Assembly: GCA_903913355.1 (NCBI GenBank)
Contig: CAIWKU010000258.1
Span: 1 to 7,913 of the forward strand
DNA: 7,913 bases
Direction of reading: 5' to 3'
From: an uncultured Bacteroidota bacterium
GTDB taxonomy: Bacteria; Bacteroidota; Bacteroidia; Chitinophagales; Chitinophagaceae
In this document: piece by piece, positions 5,913 through 7,913 of the stretch
Layout: every line of letters starts with the position of its first letter
How positions within the stretch are numbered: the first letter of the stretch is position 1
Made by a program: the position numbers and the translations under genes
Notes under the pieces: generated by a model
The model's database searches: none
Told to the model about the DNA's origin: nothing
The model's input: the letters and a program-made list of their open reading frames with translations, nothing else

Positions 5913-6872
5913 TTATCCAGCTTGCACTACCCCATATTTCCTGATGATATGCCTAAGTTGGTTTGTGCTTTTTAAACCACATTGGGTAGTAGCAAATTGA
6001 AGAGTTTGCCCTTCTTTCATCAATTGTTGGGCAAGCCCTGCTCTTAGCATATCTATATAATTGCCAATAGATAGCTGGGTGGTTTTCTTAAATAGGCGGG
6101 TTAAATTTCTGGGACTCATATTCACCCCGGCAGCCAATTCCTCAATACTTATTTTGCAATGAAGTGTTTGGGAAAGCCTGTCCTGCACCTGGTGTATCCG
6201 GTGCTCCATATGATTCCGATATTGTGTAAAAATGCTTAATTGCGGATCATCTATTGAGCGTCGGAAATAAACGACTACTTCTTTCGCTATCTGGGCAGCA
6301 AAATGTCCGCCCCATATTTTCTCAATAATATGCAAAGCCAGATCGATACCAGAGGATACTCCTGCACTCGTATAAATGCCATTGTCTTCAACAAACAGAC
6401 GGTTCGTAAGAAGTTTTGCTTTGGGATAACGATTGGCAAACCTTTCCATATATTTCCAGTGGGTAGTACAATTCCTGTTATCGAGTAGTCCGGCTTCAGC
6501 CAGCAAAAAAGTTCCGGTACATACTGAACAAATGATTACTTTTTTTTCAAATTGTTTTTGCAGCCATTGCTGAAAATAGCTGCATGAAAGCATGAATTCA
6601 TCTGTCAATAATAATCGGGCATCTAAGCCGGGGATGAATACCATGTCTCCTTCTGTTAGATTGAGTTGATCAAATGGAGTAAGTTTCGCAAAAGATAATT
6701 CACAACTACTTTTCGATTCAGGTTCATTAGGAAACAGGCTGCAGAAGAATAGGTTTACTTTGGCTCCGTAACATTCGGCCTCATAAAATATATGTGCAGG
6801 GCCTGTTATATCAAGCAAATGCACCCCGGGTGGAAGCATGAAAACGGCCTTAATAGCATTAACAACGGACAT
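5913..6872 (-). CDS. GlxA-family AraC-type transcriptional regulator with DJ-1/PfpI sensor domain
   Basis: A 319-residue cytoplasmic regulator. Residues about 6-205 are a DJ-1/PfpI (class I amidotransferase-like) domain: VFMLPPGVHLLDITGP, the elbow ICSVCTGTFLLAEAGLLD (Cys118), CTTHWK (His138), and LFVEDNGIYTSAGVSSGIDLAL. Residues about 225-319 are an AraC/XylS DNA-binding domain with two helix-turn-helix units (ISIEELAAGVNMSPRNLTRL and LQFATTQCGLKSTNQLRHII). Length and order match the GlxA family, whose sensor halves usually bind small amines or related ligands. The position aligned with the catalytic Glu of DJ-1 enzymes is His27 here (GPAHIF against GPLEVF in the neighbour), suggesting a sensing, non-catalytic role. 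It lies upstream of the secreted DJ-1/PfpI gene on the same strand and is divergent from the alpha-glucosidase gene. The target is unknown. Confidence 0.92.
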   Translation of the reverse strand: MSVVNAIKAVFMLPPGVHLLDITGPAHIFYEAECYGAKVNLFFCSLFPNEPESKSSCELSFAKLTPFDQLNLTEGDMVFIPGLDARLLLTDEFMLSCSYFQQWLQKQFEKKVIICSVCTGTFLLAEAGLLDNRNCTTHWKYMERFANRYPKAKLLTNRLFVEDNGIYTSAGVSSGIDLALHIIEKIWGGHFAAQIAKEVVVYFRRSIDDPQLSIFTQYRNHMEHRIHQVQDRLSQTLHCKISIEELAAGVNMSPRNLTRLFKKTTQLSIGNYIDMLRAGLAQQLMKEGQTLQFATTQCGLKSTNQLRHIIRKYGVVQAG

Positions 6873-6910
6873 GTATTAAAAGTAAGCAGTAAATATGGAT
6901 AAAAGAAAAC

Positions 6911-6926
6911 CCGTCAAATCGGACGG
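6911..6926. promoter_or_regulatory. Inverted repeat, possible operator, in the divergent regulator/glucosidase gap
   Basis: Perfect inverted repeat CCGTC - AAATCG - GACGG in the 116-bp gap between the regulator (-) and the alpha-glucosidase (+). It is G+C-rich in an A+T-rich surrounding and has no T-run, so it is unlikely to be a terminator. It could bind a dimeric regulator or form a hairpin. AraC-type proteins more often use direct repeats, so assignment to the neighbouring regulator is only a guess. Confidence 0.35.
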
Positions 6927-6988
6927 TAGGATTTGGGCAATTTTTGTAACTTCATTTTCTACTGATTAATTGCGATTATCTTTTTTAT

Positions 6989-7913
6989 ATGAAAAAGTCT
7001 ATTCTCATTTTTGGTGTTTTGTTACTGGTAATTTTTCAAGCAAATATGGGTTGCAAAGCAAAACCGGATGCTTCGGTAAATGCGCCTGTTGATCGAAAAT
7101 GGTGGAAGGAAGCCGTGGTTTATCAAATTTACCCCCGCAGTTTCAAAGATAGTGATGGAGATGGAGTCGGTGATTTGAAAGGAATTATTTCGAAACTGGA
7201 TTATATTAAAAGTTTAGGCATAAATGTGGTATGGCTGAATCCAATCTACAGTTCCCCGAATGATGATAATGGCTATGATGTGAGTGATTACCGGAATATT
7301 ATGAAAGATTTCGGAACAATGGCAGATTTTGATCTTCTGTTAAAGGGCTTACATGAAAGAGGGATTAAACTGGTAATGGACCTGGTGGTGAATCATAGCA
7401 GCGATGAGCATGAATGGTTTAAGCAAAGTAAAAGCAGCAGGAATAGCCCTTTTAGAGATTATTATCATTGGTGGAATGCGGAGAGAGTAAAACCTGCTCC
7501 CCGGTATAGCCTTTTTGATGTGAATCATGATGCCTGGAAATATGATTCTCTTACCAATGCCTATTACCTGCATTATTTTTCCAGAAAACAACCAGACCTC
7601 AACTGGGAAAACCCAAAGCTTCGTCAGGAGGTATATGATATCATGAAATTCTGGGCTGCAAAAGGAATTGATGGGTTTAGACTGGATGCTTTCCAGTTTG
7701 CCGCCAAGGACACCAGTTTCCCGGTATTTCCTAAAGGCTATGAAAATGATTTTGTAAAATATTATGCGATGGGGCCGCATTTACATGATTACCTGAAAGA
7801 AATGTATCAACAGGTGTTTAGTAAATATGATGTGATGAGTGTTGCCGAAGGAGCAGGAAATTCTTTTCAGGATGCACATGATCTGGTGGATGCAGAAAGA
7901 AATGAATTGAATA
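6989..7913 (+). CDS. GH13 alpha-glucosidase (oligo-1,6-glucosidase-like), 3' end outside the window
   Basis: The first 308 residues of a glycoside hydrolase family 13 enzyme; usual length is roughly 550-600, so the C-terminal part is cut by the window edge. The ATG at 6989 gives a signal (MKKSILIFGVLLLVIF) and Cys22 after MG, a weak lipobox, so a surface or periplasmic lipoprotein is likely. Family motifs run in order: WWKEAVVYQIYPRSF; an acidic calcium-type loop DSDGDGVGD; DLVVNH (Asp131, Asn135, His136); QPDLNWENP; GFRLDA with nucleophile Asp233; and SVAEGAG with general acid Glu287. The QPDLN motif is typical of the oligo-1,6-glucosidase/alpha-glucosidase subfamily, which removes glucose from isomalto- or malto-oligosaccharides. 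The final conserved 'HD' region is not in the window. A -7-like TATCTTTT lies at 6977-6984 but without a well-spaced TTG, and it would leave almost no leader. The gene is divergent from the GlxA-type regulator. Confidence 0.92.
   Translation, partial: MKKSILIFGVLLLVIFQANMGCKAKPDASVNAPVDRKWWKEAVVYQIYPRSFKDSDGDGVGDLKGIISKLDYIKSLGINVVWLNPIYSSPNDDNGYDVSDYRNIMKDFGTMADFDLLLKGLHERGIKLVMDLVVNHSSDEHEWFKQSKSSRNSPFRDYYHWWNAERVKPAPRYSLFDVNHDAWKYDSLTNAYYLHYFSRKQPDLNWENPKLRQEVYDIMKFWAAKGIDGFRLDAFQFAAKDTSFPVFPKGYENDFVKYYAMGPHLHDYLKEMYQQVFSKYDVMSVAEGAGNSFQDAHDLVDAERNELN

Noticed and set aside
6932..6984. Full Bacteroidota promoter for the alpha-glucosidase
   Set aside because: TATCTTTT at 6977-6984 resembles the -7 element, but the nearest TTG is 30 bases upstream and the start would fall on the ATG.
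7349..7780. Minus-strand frame of 143 residues
   Set aside because: Antisense to the GH13 gene, whose catalytic motifs are read on the plus strand through the whole interval.
1..7913. Defence island, CRISPR array, mobile element or biosynthetic cluster
   Set aside because: No transposase, integrase, nuclease-type defence gene, repeat-spacer pattern or carrier-protein motif was seen in any frame.

Overview
The window looks like chromosomal DNA of a Bacteroidota bacterium, most likely a member of the Chitinophagaceae or a close relative. The supports are an A+T-rich sequence with A-rich leaders instead of clear Shine-Dalgarno sites, several matches to the Bacteroidota promoter pattern (TTG, about 19-21 bases, then TAnnTTTG), and protein families typical of that phylum (PepSY-like lipoproteins, exported Nif3-like protein, secreted DJ-1/PfpI proteins). 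The family-level placement is inference. No phage, insertion sequence, CRISPR array, tRNA or rRNA was seen.

Layout. 1-146: intergenic or a gene edge I cannot resolve. 147-605 (-): VOC/PhnB-like protein with a good promoter just upstream. 761-970 (-): small basic secreted protein. 1128-1370 (+): small cytoplasmic protein of unknown function, ending in a strong bidirectional terminator shared with the next gene. 1475-2425 (-): lipoprotein with three PepSY-like repeats. 2426-2867: a 442-bp gap without a convincing gene. 2868-3758 (-): Nif3-like metal protein with a Tat signal. 3857-4060 (+): small two-helix membrane protein. 4116-5024 (+): secreted RNase Z/AtsA-type metallo-beta-lactamase-fold hydrolase, converging on 5038-5844 (-), a secreted protein joining a cysteine-rich metal-binding ribbon to a DJ-1/PfpI domain. 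5913-6872 (-): GlxA-type AraC regulator whose sensor half is a paralogue of that DJ-1/PfpI domain. 6989-7913 (+, runs off the right edge): GH13 oligo-1,6-glucosidase-like alpha-glucosidase, probably a lipoprotein.

How they may work together. Six of the ten genes carry export signals, and three of the exported products have metal-binding motifs (Nif3-like, MBL-fold, CxxC ribbon). The clearest functional pair is the GlxA-type regulator and the downstream secreted DJ-1/PfpI protein: same strand, 68 bp apart, clearly homologous, but different at the positions expected to be catalytic. The regulator is also divergent from the alpha-glucosidase and a short inverted repeat lies between them, so it could control either side. 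The rest looks like unlinked housekeeping or accessory genes. I found no defence, secretion or biosynthetic system. The most unusual items are the ribbon-DJ-1 fusion with its regulator paralogue and the Tat-exported Nif3-like protein.
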